64,000 bases of DNA from an uncultured Lachnospiraceae bacterium (GTDB taxonomy: Bacteria > Bacillota > Clostridia > Lachnospirales > Lachnospiraceae), in the NCBI GenBank assembly GCA_934317005.1, contig CAKREB010000008.1, positions 62,001 through 126,000 on the forward strand, written 5' to 3'. This document shows, piece by piece, positions 41,247 through 50,475 of the stretch (position 1 is the first letter of the stretch; the number at the start of each line of letters is the position of its first letter). Position numbers and translations under genes: made by a program. A model generated the notes under the pieces. That model searched no databases, had not been told where the DNA came from, and saw only the letters and a list, made by a program, of their open reading frames with translations.

Positions 41247-42434
41247 TTACGAAAAAATAATTCGTTCACTCTGAAACATCTTCGTCAGAGCAAACACGCC
41301 TAAAAGCGTAACTAATATATTGCTTCCTACCGTCAGAAGCAATGTCTCAGGTGTTACGGAAAACTGAAAAATCCGCACCATAGATTGTACACTGTTGTAT
41401 GTAGGAATACAATAGTCATACAGCTTGTCGCTTGCTCCGTTTCCAAACATTGCTGAAATACCGACAAGCATCAGAATAATCATAAGCGGCGTCGCATAGG
41501 TCTGCGCTTCCTTAATACTCTTAGCAAAAGCTGATACTAAGGATAATACGGTTACAAGCACCAATACGGTAGATAAGATAACAAGTGCCAGCAACGCATA
41601 ATCAGTGACAGAATACACACTTCCATCTAACTGGTCAGAATCAGCCCCCATAAGCTTTGGCAGGGACAATATCGTTCCAATCGTGCTGGAAGCACCACTC
41701 AGCAGCGCAATAACAGACAATGCAAGAATCTTTCCTATTGCAATATGACTGCGCTTTACCGGTGTTACTAACAAAGTAGCAATCGTACCACGCTCTTTTT
41801 CTCCTGCAATTGATTCCGGAGCAATAGACATTGTACCGGAAAACAAAAAGATCAATAAAAGCATAGGCAGCATGGAAGAAAAAAGACTTCCTGTCGTATC
41901 TTCCGCTTTTGCCAGATCATACTGAACCTTATCTGCTGCATTCACGTCAAATCGGTTTGCCAGCGTTCCCTCGTACTCATCTAACGCAGTGCGAAGCATA
42001 CTATATGCCTCACCGGATGAAGTTTCTGACGAATTATAAAAGATCTGAACCTCCGGCGCGCTTCCCTTTGGGATATTTTTGTCCGTCTGAACTGCTTTCA
42101 TAAAATCCTTTGGAAAAACCACACAAAGATCTGCGCTCTTATTTTCCACCTTTTTCTTGATCTTATCCAACTCCTGCTTTGATGCAATCTTTTTTATCGA
42201 AAAAGTCTGCTTAAGCATAGCCTGAACCGAAGCGTCCTCCGGCATGTCTGCCACATAACAGGTTGCCTTATAATCATCATCAACCGTTAATTGATCTGTC
42301 AAAGCCGTACCCATAAAGCTGTACATGACATAGATCAGAATTCCCGGTAACAATATAGTTGAAAACACAATTTTCTTATCTCCAAAGAAACGTGCAAGCT
42401 CCTTTTTCATAATGGTTAAAATAGAATTATTCAT
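41247..42434 (-). CDS. ABC-2 type permease, NatB-like
   Basis: 395 residues: one N-terminal membrane helix, a ~140-residue extracytoplasmic region (about 40-180) and five or six C-terminal helices, with the ABC-2 phrase PESIAGEKERGTIATLLVTP. This is the layout of NatB, the permease of the Bacillus NatAB Na+ exporter, and of related exporters. Its ATPase is encoded by the preceding gene, whose end it overlaps by 8 bases. The cargo cannot be deduced from sequence. I prefer the ATG at 42434 (MNNSIL); two further ATG-proximal codons exist upstream. Confidence 0.87.
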   Translation of the reverse strand: MNNSILTIMKKELARFFGDKKIVFSTILLPGILIYVMYSFMGTALTDQLTVDDDYKATCYVADMPEDASVQAMLKQTFSIKKIASKQELDKIKKKVENKSADLCVVFPKDFMKAVQTDKNIPKGSAPEVQIFYNSSETSSGEAYSMLRTALDEYEGTLANRFDVNAADKVQYDLAKAEDTTGSLFSSMLPMLLLIFLFSGTMSIAPESIAGEKERGTIATLLVTPVKRSHIAIGKILALSVIALLSGASSTIGTILSLPKLMGADSDQLDGSVYSVTDYALLALVILSTVLVLVTVLSLVSAFAKSIKEAQTYATPLMIILMLVGISAMFGNGASDKLYDYCIPTYNSVQSMVRIFQFSVTPETLLLTVGSNILVTLLGVFALTKMFQSERIIFS

Positions 42435-43206
42435 TATCATCACCTACACTTTCCTTATATAGTTCAAAGAACCGGTCTTCTAACGACATACCATCACATA
42501 CTGACGAAAGATCATCACAAACAATCATCTGTCCGTTAATGATCACACCAACACGATCGCATATCTTTTCAATCAGACTAAATATATGTGTAGAAATAAT
42601 AATTGTTTTGCCCTGCTTCTTCAGTTCCAATAAGAAATCAGTGACAACCTTAGCCGTCAATACATCAAGACCGTTTGTCGGTTCGTCAAAGATGATCACA
42701 TTTGGCCAGTGAACCAGCGAAACGGCAAGAGATACTTTCTGCTTCATACCGGTAGAAAGATTTTCCACCTTGACTTCGGCAAATTTATCAATTCCAAAGG
42801 TTTGAAAAAGCTGTGCCTTTCTTTTGGCAGCAGTTTCCTTCGGTACCTGATGCAGTTCCGAAAAGAAATCAAACAGATAATTCGGTGTAAAAAATCCCTC
42901 TAATTTCAAATCTGTAGTCAGAAATGCAATCTTTTTGCGGACAGCCTCAGCTTCCTTTAAAACACTGCTTCCATCAATTAATGCATCACCGGAATCCGGT
43001 TTGATCAACGTTGCAAGCATACGAAGTGTCGTTGTTTTTCCTGCTCCATTTGGCCCAAGAAGTCCAAACACTTCTCCTTCATACGCCGTAAAAGATAAAT
43101 CCTTTACCGCCTGTTTCTTCTTTTCCTTTGTTTTCTCAATCTTTTGCTGTTTAGCAGAAAGAGTAAACGTCTTGGATAGATTCTGAACCTGAATCAATTC
43201 TTTCAT
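42427..43206 (-). CDS. ABC transporter ATP-binding protein, NatA-like
   Basis: 259 residues with Walker A (GLLGPNGAGKTT), signature (ENLSTGMKQKVSLA) and Walker B (VIIFDEPTNGLD). A Lys-rich insertion (about residues 16-28) lies between the first strand and Walker A, longer than usual. It powers the NatB-like permease encoded next. Start 43206 follows GGAAATGAGGGAAAA. A good promoter lies 70 bases upstream; it is the first gene of the run down to maf. Confidence 0.92.
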   Translation of the reverse strand: MKELIQVQNLSKTFTLSAKQQKIEKTKEKKKQAVKDLSFTAYEGEVFGLLGPNGAGKTTTLRMLATLIKPDSGDALIDGSSVLKEAEAVRKKIAFLTTDLKLEGFFTPNYLFDFFSELHQVPKETAAKRKAQLFQTFGIDKFAEVKVENLSTGMKQKVSLAVSLVHWPNVIIFDEPTNGLDVLTAKVVTDFLLELKKQGKTIIISTHIFSLIEKICDRVGVIINGQMIVCDDLSSVCDGMSLEDRFFELYKESVGDDNE

Positions 43207-43273
43207 TTTTCCCTCATTTCCGCATGAAATAGCCCTCATGTTCCATGCTTATTGTTTTTTGGCAACACTCTTT

Positions 43274-43302
43274 AATATAACGTATTCTTTCAGGAACTGC
43301 AA
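43274..43302 (-). promoter_or_regulatory. Promoter of the ABC-to-maf directon
   Basis: TTGCAG (43302-43297) and TATATT (43279-43274) on the minus strand, 17-base spacer. No equally good promoter was found in the short gaps downstream, consistent with a long operon. Confidence 0.65.
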
Positions 43303-43418
43303 GCATTTCCCGAATCTGTAAGAAAGATTTAAGATTTTTATAAAATCAGGAATCCACTCTTACAAAATGATACTCCCATAAATATCACTAAGGATCATCC
43401 TTTAAAATGTCCTTTACT

Positions 43419-44462
43419 TTACCTATGTAAAAGCTCCTCCACAGAGGATACAACTCCTTTTTCCGTAATAAATCCCGTGATCAGACGATGATCGGTCACA
43501 TCAAAAGCAGGATTATAGATTTTTACACCTTTGGCTGTCATCGGCTTCTGATACCACATTTCGGATACCTCTGTGGCTTTCCGCTGCTCGATCACGACAT
43601 CCTTTCCGGTTTTTGTGTTAAAATCAATCGTTGAAGTCGGCGCACAGACATAAAACGGAACATGGTAGTAAGCTGCTACCGTAGCAACGACAGAGGTTCC
43701 AATCTTATTGGCTGTATCACCATTTGCTGCCACCCTGTCACACCCTACTAAAACTGCCTGAATCGCACCGGTGCTCATCAGACTGGCAGACATGTTATCA
43801 CATAAAAGCGTCACGTCAATTCCGGCAGAATATAACTCAAAGGCCGTCAGGCGTGCCCCCTGTAGCAAAGGACGCGTTTCATCTGCATATACCTTAAACT
43901 GATAGTTTCTCTCATGACCCAGATAAATCGGTGCCGTTGCTGTACCGTATTTGCAGGTAGCAAGCTGACCGGCATTGCAATGTGTCAAAATGCCATCTCC
44001 CGGTTTTAGCACAGAAAGCCCATACTCTCCTATTTTGCGGCACACCTCGATATCTTCCTGCTTCATGCAATATGCTTCCATAAGCAGACGTTCTTTTAAT
44101 TCTGCAACAGAGCTGTTTTTAGCTTTACATACCGCAAACATACGGTTTAAAGCCCATGAAAGATTAACTGCCGTTGGTCTGGAAGAGTTTAGATAGTCCT
44201 TTTGTACTGATAGCTGTTGTAAAAACACTTCCTTATCCTCTGTATGAATCTCCTGCGCCAAAGCAGCAAGGCCGAACGCAGCCGCCACACCGATCGCCGG
44301 AGCTCCCCGCACCTTTAAAAGATATATGGCATCCCAGATTTCCTGCGCTGTCTTAAGTGAGATCAGTTCGATATCATTCGGAAGCTTTGTCTGGTCTATG
44401 ATGACCACAGCATTATTTGCCTTATCATAATCAACAGTTTCATAGTCTAAAATTGTTTTCAT
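43419..44462 (-). CDS. mtnA: S-methyl-5-thioribose-1-phosphate isomerase
   Basis: 347 residues. It converts methylthioribose-1-P to methylthioribulose-1-P in methionine salvage. The catalytic Cys lies in ILTHCNAGQLATCKYGT and the Asp in LLCDNMSASLM; KVRGAPAIGVAAAFGLA is the N-terminal signature. The family also includes eIF2B-like and ribose-1,5-bisphosphate isomerases, but these motifs fit MtnA. Start 44462 follows TTAGAAATGAGGATTTCA. No other salvage gene is nearby, so it stands alone. Confidence 0.93.
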   Translation of the reverse strand: MKTILDYETVDYDKANNAVVIIDQTKLPNDIELISLKTAQEIWDAIYLLKVRGAPAIGVAAAFGLAALAQEIHTEDKEVFLQQLSVQKDYLNSSRPTAVNLSWALNRMFAVCKAKNSSVAELKERLLMEAYCMKQEDIEVCRKIGEYGLSVLKPGDGILTHCNAGQLATCKYGTATAPIYLGHERNYQFKVYADETRPLLQGARLTAFELYSAGIDVTLLCDNMSASLMSTGAIQAVLVGCDRVAANGDTANKIGTSVVATVAAYYHVPFYVCAPTSTIDFNTKTGKDVVIEQRKATEVSEMWYQKPMTAKGVKIYNPAFDVTDHRLITGFITEKGVVSSVEELLHR

Positions 44463-44528
44463 TGAAATCCTCATTTCTAACCTTACACGGTTATTCCTCA
44501 TTCTGCCTAAAAGCATACTTTACATTTC

Positions 44529-44558
44529 ATTATATTATAAGGCAAAGAGTTGTTTCAA
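44529..44558 (-). promoter_or_regulatory. Promoter of mtnA
   Basis: TTGAAA (44558-44553) and TATAAT (44534-44529) on the minus strand, 18-base spacer, about 67 bases before the start. No SAM riboswitch was seen. The segment at 44590-44620 (GTGCCCTAATAACAATTTCC) distantly recalls the dispersed core at 2461 and 9627. Confidence 0.6.
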
Positions 44559-44626
44559 GAGCAGTTTCAGATCCTGTCAAAAGGGGGCTGCCAGAACCGG
44601 TGCCCTAATAACAATTTCCCATCAAG

Positions 44627-44654
44627 CAAAAAGAGGACTGGTTTTGTCCAGTCC
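44627..44654 (-). terminator. Terminator of the amylase gene
   Basis: On the minus strand GGACTGG-ACAAAA-CCAGTCC is followed by TCTTTTT, about 65 bases beyond the stop codon. Confidence 0.85.
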
Positions 44655-44716
44655 CCTTCTATAAAATCTGTCAGAGTACATATATCAGAAAATCCATACA
44701 TGCCATGAAAATTTTA

Positions 44717-47700
44717 TTATTTTACAACAACCTTTGCTACCTTGCTATATGCGCCATATGTCTTCTTACCGTTTGCATTCTTGCGGTAGGCACGTACCTT
44801 GACATAAAGCTTCTTTCCCTTTTTCAGCTTCTGTATTGTCTTCGAAAGCTTCGAAGCAGATACGGAAACTGTCTTTGTTGTCTTTTTCGTGAATTTTTTG
44901 CTGGTAGAATATGTAATTTGGTATCCTGCTGCAGCTTTTACCTTTTTCCACGAAACAGTGACACATTTTGTCTTTTTGCTCTTTACGGATTGAATTGTTA
45001 CCTTAGCAACCTTCTTAGTAACGTTGCTGTTACGCTTTCCGACAATATATTTTTTATCATATGCCGGCTTTAATGCTGCCGTATCAATCGTAATTTTTTT
45101 AGCTTTGTCTGTGCTTACTAAAACAGAACCTTTATAGGCCGGTACCTTGACATTGATTGTACCATTTTGAGCAGTATAACCTGTACCAGTCACAAGATCC
45201 GTATAGCTTCCATCTGCAAAACCAAGCTTTGCAAGATCTACCGTTGTTGTGATCTCCTTATCTGTATTGTTCGCCATAACAAGCAAAGAAGCATCCTTGT
45301 CACTGCGGGTATATGCCATGACATTGTCATTCAATGACAGCATCGTGATATCACCTGTCCGCAATGCGCTATACTGGCTGCGGATCTTTGCCATAGTCGC
45401 ATACCATTCTACAAGCTCTTTATTTCCCTGTCCCCATGTCATGGCACGTCTGTCATCAGGATCATCAGAACCGACCATACCGATTTCATCTCCATAGTAG
45501 ATCGTTGGTGCTCCCGGATACGTCATCTGAAGGAAAGCTACCACATATTGCAAATTCTTCGCAAGCTCTGAAGTCTTTTCATATGTTGGAAATGCACTGT
45601 CTGTATCCTTCTGATTTCGGTCATCGTCAATGCCATCAAGATAAGATAAGATACGGGACGTATCATGAGAACCCACCAGGTTCATCATTGCATAAAATGC
45701 TTCCTTTGGATAACGCTCTCTCAAACGCTCCAGAGTATTTACCGCCTCTGTTAATTTGCCATCCCGGACATAAGAAACCACTGCATTGCGGAACATATAG
45801 TTCATAACAGAATCATACATATCACCTAAGAGATATTCTACAGCGTCTGTCCAGATTTCACCAATAATAACATTGTCTTCGTTTAATGCTTTTACAGACT
45901 TTCTAAAGTGCTGCCATGTTTCATCAGAAACTTCATTGGCTACGTCCAGTCTCCAGCCGTCAGATCCCTGCTCTAACCAATATTTTGTAACACTTCCATC
46001 GTCCTTTGCTTTTTCCTCTTCCGTTCCAATGACTTCTTCCTTCCAGCCAGGTGTCTGGTATTCAGAACCATTTGTTGCAATGATGACTGGCATAGAATCA
46101 TATCCCCACCAGCAGTCATAGGCATATACCGGTTTTCCTTTTCTCTGACCGATACTGTCAGTTACAATCGTACCATCCTCATTTTGCATGGCATCTCCAG
46201 TAAAGTCAAACCACTGCGTATATGTATAATCTTTGACTCCATATTTATCGGTGAAATATTTCTTTGCCTTTGCTTCTGCTTTTTCCTTTGTAAGATTTTT
46301 ATCAGCACTCATAGCATCAAAAACATAAGCCCAATATGGATACGCACCAATCTTTGTGCATCCTTTCTTCAAGAACTTATAATATCTGTCAAAGTATTTG
46401 GAATCGTCTGCAACATGATTAAATACTCCATCTAATACAATGTGCATGCCATTTTTCTTAGCAACCTTTGCCAGTTTATTAAAATCTCCCATATCACCAA
46501 GAATTGGATCCAGCTTATTGTAATCACTGGCATCATAGCGATGACTGGAAATAGATGCGCATACCGGATTGAGATAGATTACTGTAACGCCAAGCGCCTT
46601 TAAGTAATCCATGCGGTCAATGATTCCCTGTACATCTCCACCATAAATTTCATTGCTCCAGTTTCCATCCCCTGAAAATGCATTTTCAGGATAACTATGT
46701 GTCTTATCTTCTTTTGCTAAGCTCTCCTGTTCCGGATTCTCCGGATAGAGACTCCAGTCAGAAACATATTCGTAATTAGTTGCTCCTCGAGAAGACTTCT
46801 GTGCCTGGTTGTTCGAAGGATCTCCATCGTAAAAACGATCTGGGAAAATCTGATAAATCACAGCATTTTTCATCCAGTCCGGTGTTTTATAGCCTGCCTG
46901 ATATACAATCAGATCATATGGAACTGCATTCAACAGATCCGTTGAAGTTCCTGTTCCATAGTCCATTTTACTATCATCAGAATATACACTGATGGATGAA
47001 CCATTAGAAACGACAAAGAAATAGTGATATTCGCCAATCTTATCAAAAGAAGTCGTAATCGACCATTTTTGCGTTTCCTTCTCCTGATTCTCCTGTTTTT
47101 CCATTTTTATAGTCTTTTTTTCTTTTCCTTTGACTACAAGCGATACTTCCTTTGCATCCTTTCCGGTCTGAATAGTAAATGTCACTTTACTGCCGGTTTC
47201 TACGGCACCATATGGCTCTTTATAGGCAGTATCTTTGGAATCATAATAAATATTTGCCGTATCTACTGTAGCATCCGATGCATCATTGTAGACAATCTCT
47301 GTAACCGGATCAAAATAGAAAGTTACTTCTTTATCTGCTGTCAAAGAAAAAGCAGGTACTTTAATCTCTTTGCCATCATATACATAGCTTACATCCTGAT
47401 ATGTTCCGGCTTTCAAAGAGAGAGACACACTATATATTCCCTTAAACAGACCATCTGACAATTTAGTATCGTTTGGAATGCCTGTTCCCTGCAACGAAAC
47501 ATTAGCAAAAATATAGTCAATACTGTTAACAACGCGGTGACTGATATCACTATACGTGAATGTAATATCCGTAGTTTCCGATACGACCATGTCAATATTT
47601 TCACCATGCTCTACACCGTTCACGCCATAGTTTTCGTCCCAGCTTCCGTTTGTTGCAATCTTATACTGATAGCTTCCGGCTCCAACTGTTTTCACCGTCA

Positions 47701-49249
47701 AAGAATACAGACCATTTCCTAAATAGGTCATCTGTTCTGATGAACGGCTTGGACTCCAGCCATTGCCATTGACCGTTCCCGCTAATGTAATTGTTCTTCC
47801 ACTAAACGCTTCTTTTCGATAAATTGAATAGCTTTCATTTCCTATCTTTGCAGTGTCTTTGTTGCTATCATCCAATGTCTTTACGCCATCAATTGTATAA
47901 TAATACGCCACCAGCGTCTCGGCATCCTGAAAATAAATATCATCCGATACAAATGAACCATCTGATTTACCGTTTAAGGTGACGGTTGTCGTTTTACCGA
48001 TTGAAGCCCCCGCCTTATCGTAAATTCCGTATGTCAGAGACACATTCTGTGCACTCTTTGGCGAACAGATAAATTTTACTGTATCATTTGCATTTCTAAC
48101 AACTTCCTGCTTCGCAGCCTCTGTGTTCATCTGTAACAAAGCACCCATGTCTGCTGCTGCATTGATACTGTCATAAATCTTATCCTGAGCAGCATCATAC
48201 AGGAAAATGACATTTGTATCATCCTTTGTTACTGAAAGTTTCACATTTTCAAAGTCAGACCAGTTTGCATAATTATATACCGTCTTATACTCATACTGTC
48301 CCTTAGCAAAGGTCTGCTGATACAAATAATATGCATCTGAAATCTGTGTAAATTCATATCCCTTTGTTTCCGGATTCCAGTTGGCATCCTCCTTCTGACG
48401 TACTGTTCCAATTAAAGAAACCGTATCCTCTGTATATGGATGTAACACCATTTTATCGTTTCCGGATGCAATTTCATAGTTTGGAGTGCGGATGGAATCA
48501 TAAATGTTACCATTTGCCGTGTCAGCCCATACAGTTAAACTTGTTGTTCCTGCAGGAATGGTCAGAGAAACATTTCCATCCTTCTCTCCCCAGGACAGAT
48601 CCCAGGCATCGTTTGCTGCTACCTTGTAACCACCATCTGCGATAGTTACATCCTTTGTCAACTTTTTGAAAGTAAAGGTTCTGCTGAAAACTCCACCACC
48701 TATGTAATCCAACTCTGCATTTGGATCAGCAGGCGTCCATGCAGCAATATCATATCTTTTTTCGTTTTCTTTGCCTGCAACAAGGGTAATCTCTTTTCGA
48801 TCGGAATCATTGGTAAATTCAATTCCATCAAAGTTACCTGTCAAGGCAGCACTTTTTACATAACCATCCTTTTCAGAATCATTAAATGTCCCGTTTGCCA
48901 GACGAAAATATACCTCCGTATCCTTTGATAACGCAACGGTATCCTTTTCTCCTGTTTCTTTTCCATTGATCAGAAGCTCTGCTTCTGTTGTTCCAGCCTT
49001 TAAAGAAGCTTTACACTCATAGACTCCCTTGTTATAAAGCTTCATGGTCTGTGTTTCATTTCCTATTCTGATCTGAACAGAATCTGTCAGCATCGTAGTA
49101 ATTCCATCTGCTGCGTCTGCGGATGTTGATGTCCGTGGCGATATAGCGACAGAAGACAACGATACCGCCAATGTAAGAAGCCATGCAGTTCCCTTCTTTA
49201 AACCGCTATGACTCTTTTTGCATAAAAAATCATACTTACTCCGTTTCAT
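44717..49249 (-). CDS. Secreted multi-domain alpha-amylase/neopullulanase (GH13)
   Basis: 1510 residues. A signal peptide (about 1-45) is followed by ~740 residues of beta modules: at least three X25/pullulanase-type units, each ending near YDSI or VVNSI (for example the unit with LAGTVNGNGWSPS), and a strand-rich module before the catalytic domain. The GH13 domain spans about 790-1290: region I DGVFNHV (Asp940), nucleophile Asp1102 (GWRLDVANEV), acid/base Glu1131 (GEIWTD) and Asp1196 (VGSHDT). A basic fibronectin-III-like module (about 1415-1510) ends it; there is no LPXTG anchor. It should cut starch or pullulan outside the cell. A single gene with terminator and operator-like sites. Confidence 0.93.
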   Translation of the reverse strand: MKRSKYDFLCKKSHSGLKKGTAWLLTLAVSLSSVAISPRTSTSADAADGITTMLTDSVQIRIGNETQTMKLYNKGVYECKASLKAGTTEAELLINGKETGEKDTVALSKDTEVYFRLANGTFNDSEKDGYVKSAALTGNFDGIEFTNDSDRKEITLVAGKENEKRYDIAAWTPADPNAELDYIGGGVFSRTFTFKKLTKDVTIADGGYKVAANDAWDLSWGEKDGNVSLTIPAGTTSLTVWADTANGNIYDSIRTPNYEIASGNDKMVLHPYTEDTVSLIGTVRQKEDANWNPETKGYEFTQISDAYYLYQQTFAKGQYEYKTVYNYANWSDFENVKLSVTKDDTNVIFLYDAAQDKIYDSINAAADMGALLQMNTEAAKQEVVRNANDTVKFICSPKSAQNVSLTYGIYDKAGASIGKTTTVTLNGKSDGSFVSDDIYFQDAETLVAYYYTIDGVKTLDDSNKDTAKIGNESYSIYRKEAFSGRTITLAGTVNGNGWSPSRSSEQMTYLGNGLYSLTVKTVGAGSYQYKIATNGSWDENYGVNGVEHGENIDMVVSETTDITFTYSDISHRVVNSIDYIFANVSLQGTGIPNDTKLSDGLFKGIYSVSLSLKAGTYQDVSYVYDGKEIKVPAFSLTADKEVTFYFDPVTEIVYNDASDATVDTANIYYDSKDTAYKEPYGAVETGSKVTFTIQTGKDAKEVSLVVKGKEKKTIKMEKQENQEKETQKWSITTSFDKIGEYHYFFVVSNGSSISVYSDDSKMDYGTGTSTDLLNAVPYDLIVYQAGYKTPDWMKNAVIYQIFPDRFYDGDPSNNQAQKSSRGATNYEYVSDWSLYPENPEQESLAKEDKTHSYPENAFSGDGNWSNEIYGGDVQGIIDRMDYLKALGVTVIYLNPVCASISSHRYDASDYNKLDPILGDMGDFNKLAKVAKKNGMHIVLDGVFNHVADDSKYFDRYYKFLKKGCTKIGAYPYWAYVFDAMSADKNLTKEKAEAKAKKYFTDKYGVKDYTYTQWFDFTGDAMQNEDGTIVTDSIGQRKGKPVYAYDCWWGYDSMPVIIATNGSEYQTPGWKEEVIGTEEEKAKDDGSVTKYWLEQGSDGWRLDVANEVSDETWQHFRKSVKALNEDNVIIGEIWTDAVEYLLGDMYDSVMNYMFRNAVVSYVRDGKLTEAVNTLERLRERYPKEAFYAMMNLVGSHDTSRILSYLDGIDDDRNQKDTDSAFPTYEKTSELAKNLQYVVAFLQMTYPGAPTIYYGDEIGMVGSDDPDDRRAMTWGQGNKELVEWYATMAKIRSQYSALRTGDITMLSLNDNVMAYTRSDKDASLLVMANNTDKEITTTVDLAKLGFADGSYTDLVTGTGYTAQNGTINVKVPAYKGSVLVSTDKAKKITIDTAALKPAYDKKYIVGKRNSNVTKKVAKVTIQSVKSKKTKCVTVSWKKVKAAAGYQITYSTSKKFTKKTTKTVSVSASKLSKTIQKLKKGKKLYVKVRAYRKNANGKKTYGAYSKVAKVVVK

Positions 49250-49269
49250 AATGACCCCTTTCTTTTTGT

Positions 49270-49335
49270 CTACAATACCGTTCCCATAAAAATATTGTAG
49301 AAACCGGTAACCTTTATTTGATCAAATAAGTTTAC
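49270..49335 (-). promoter_or_regulatory. Operator-like palindromes upstream of the amylase gene
   Basis: TTATTTGATCAAATAA (49314-49329) is a perfect 16-base palindrome, flanked by GGTAACC and TTTACC arms. Next to it GAAACCGGTAAC (about 49300-49311) has the CG-centred form of LacI/CcpA operators, and CTACAATA-N15-TATTGTAG (49270-49300) encloses a possible -10 TACAAT. No good -35 exists, so control by an activator or a LacI-type regulator is likely. Confidence 0.45.
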
Positions 49336-49554
49336 CTTATTATGGTAGTCGATATGTTTTCCGGCAACAATATAAATTATCTTTGATATATGTTATTTTT
49401 TTATTTTACAGAATTTTGCTGCAAGAACTTCTTCGAAATTCTTGTTGGTACACCACTATGATATGAACCATTTCCTATTTCAGAACAAAGAGTCGCCCCC
49501 GCGGAATGCGTAGCATTTTCTTCTTTTCCGCGAAATGCGCATCCTCACGGAGTG
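49336..49554. other. Gene-free stretch with several hairpins
   Basis: No coding sequence is supported. It contains CAAGAA-c-TTC-TTC-GAA-a-TTCTTG (about 49429-49450) and a pair of related segments around GAATGCGTAGCATTTTC and GAAATGCGCATCC within GC-rich CCGCG-bounded sequence (49499-49543). These look like members of the same dispersed hairpin population as elsewhere in the window; no function is evident. Confidence 0.4.
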
Positions 49555-49599
49555 TTTTTTATGTTATAGGAAACGAGAAGTTTCCTATAACATAAAAAA
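49555..49599. repeat. 20-bp perfect stem-loop
   Basis: TTTTTTATGTTATAGGAAAC and its exact complement enclose the loop GAGAA. The tip AACGAGAAGTTTC recurs in reverse at 53178-53190. T-runs lead rather than follow the stem on both strands, so it is not a usual terminator. Confidence 0.7.
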
Positions 49600-49600
49600 A

Positions 49601-49628
49601 CAGGCTTCAGAACTGCTTCTGAAACCTG
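49601..49628 (-). terminator. Terminator of the SPFH/zinc-ribbon/TPM cluster
   Basis: On the minus strand CAGGTTTCAGAA-GCAG-TTCTGAAGCCTG is followed by seven T. It lies 26 bases after the TPM gene stop. Confidence 0.8.
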
Positions 49629-49653
49629 CCTGAAAATATAATCATTCTGTTTT

Positions 49654-50463
49654 TTAGAAATCTCCACCGCCGCCGCCATGCGTTTCACCGGACGAAGATT
49701 CATGGGTACTACTTCCGGAATCACTGCTTTCTTTTGGACGCTCTGTTTGCGTCATTGTTGTATATAAGAACAATTCCGAGCCATCTGTAATGTTTAAGCT
49801 ATCCTTTCGGACATAGCTGTTAGCAGCCGGTTGACGACGTACCGAAGCCAATTTGTCTTTCATAAAGGATACGGTCATGATTCCAAAGAATACACCAACC
49901 ACAACTGCTCCGATCAGCCATCCCACAGACAACCCTTCTCTTGGCAAAGTAGAGGTGTCATATGGCTTTCCGTTCTTTGCCTGTGTTAAAAAGTCATCAC
50001 TTTCTTTGGCAAATGTTTTGAACGCCTCGGCATAGTTTTTGTCAGAAAGATCACTCTTAAACTGAGAACCGACATACTGGATACCTGCATCGGTAAACGC
50101 TGTGATACCATATCCATGCGTAGAAATATGCCATTTGCGGTCCTTGGTGCTGACTAACAAAAGTACACCATCCTTATTTCTGCCAATGCCATAACCGCCA
50201 TAATCAAAATAGTCATCTGCACAACTCTCTGCTGTTGCACCATCTAACGTCTCTACCGTAATGATTACGACATCACATTCCTGACGTTCACTGATCTCAT
50301 CCAGGGTTGTTAAAATCTCACTTGCTTCATTTTCACTCAGACAGCCTGCCAGATCCTGAAGCCTTTCATACTGTTCTACGTCATCTGATGCTGCAAAAGC
50401 CGGTGTTACCTGGATCATACAGAGCATCAGGATAAATAAAATACTAAATAATCTCTTTTTCAT
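49654..50463 (-). CDS. TPM-domain membrane protein, YdjH-like
   Basis: 269 residues: signal peptide (about 1-24, ending AFAA), an extracytoplasmic TPM domain (about 30-150; DGVLLLVSTKDRKWHISTHGYG), a membrane helix (about 178-198) and a cytoplasmic tail ending in a Ser-rich stretch and GGGGGDF. In Bacillus, YdjH has the same role in the pspA-ydjG-ydjH-ydjI group of membrane-stress genes. It is the last gene of the cluster, 12 bases after the zinc-ribbon gene. Confidence 0.85.
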   Translation of the reverse strand: MKKRLFSILFILMLCMIQVTPAFAASDDVEQYERLQDLAGCLSENEASEILTTLDEISERQECDVVIITVETLDGATAESCADDYFDYGGYGIGRNKDGVLLLVSTKDRKWHISTHGYGITAFTDAGIQYVGSQFKSDLSDKNYAEAFKTFAKESDDFLTQAKNGKPYDTSTLPREGLSVGWLIGAVVVGVFFGIMTVSFMKDKLASVRRQPAANSYVRKDSLNITDGSELFLYTTMTQTERPKESSDSGSSTHESSSGETHGGGGGDF

Positions 50464-50475
50464 TTGTCTGACCTC

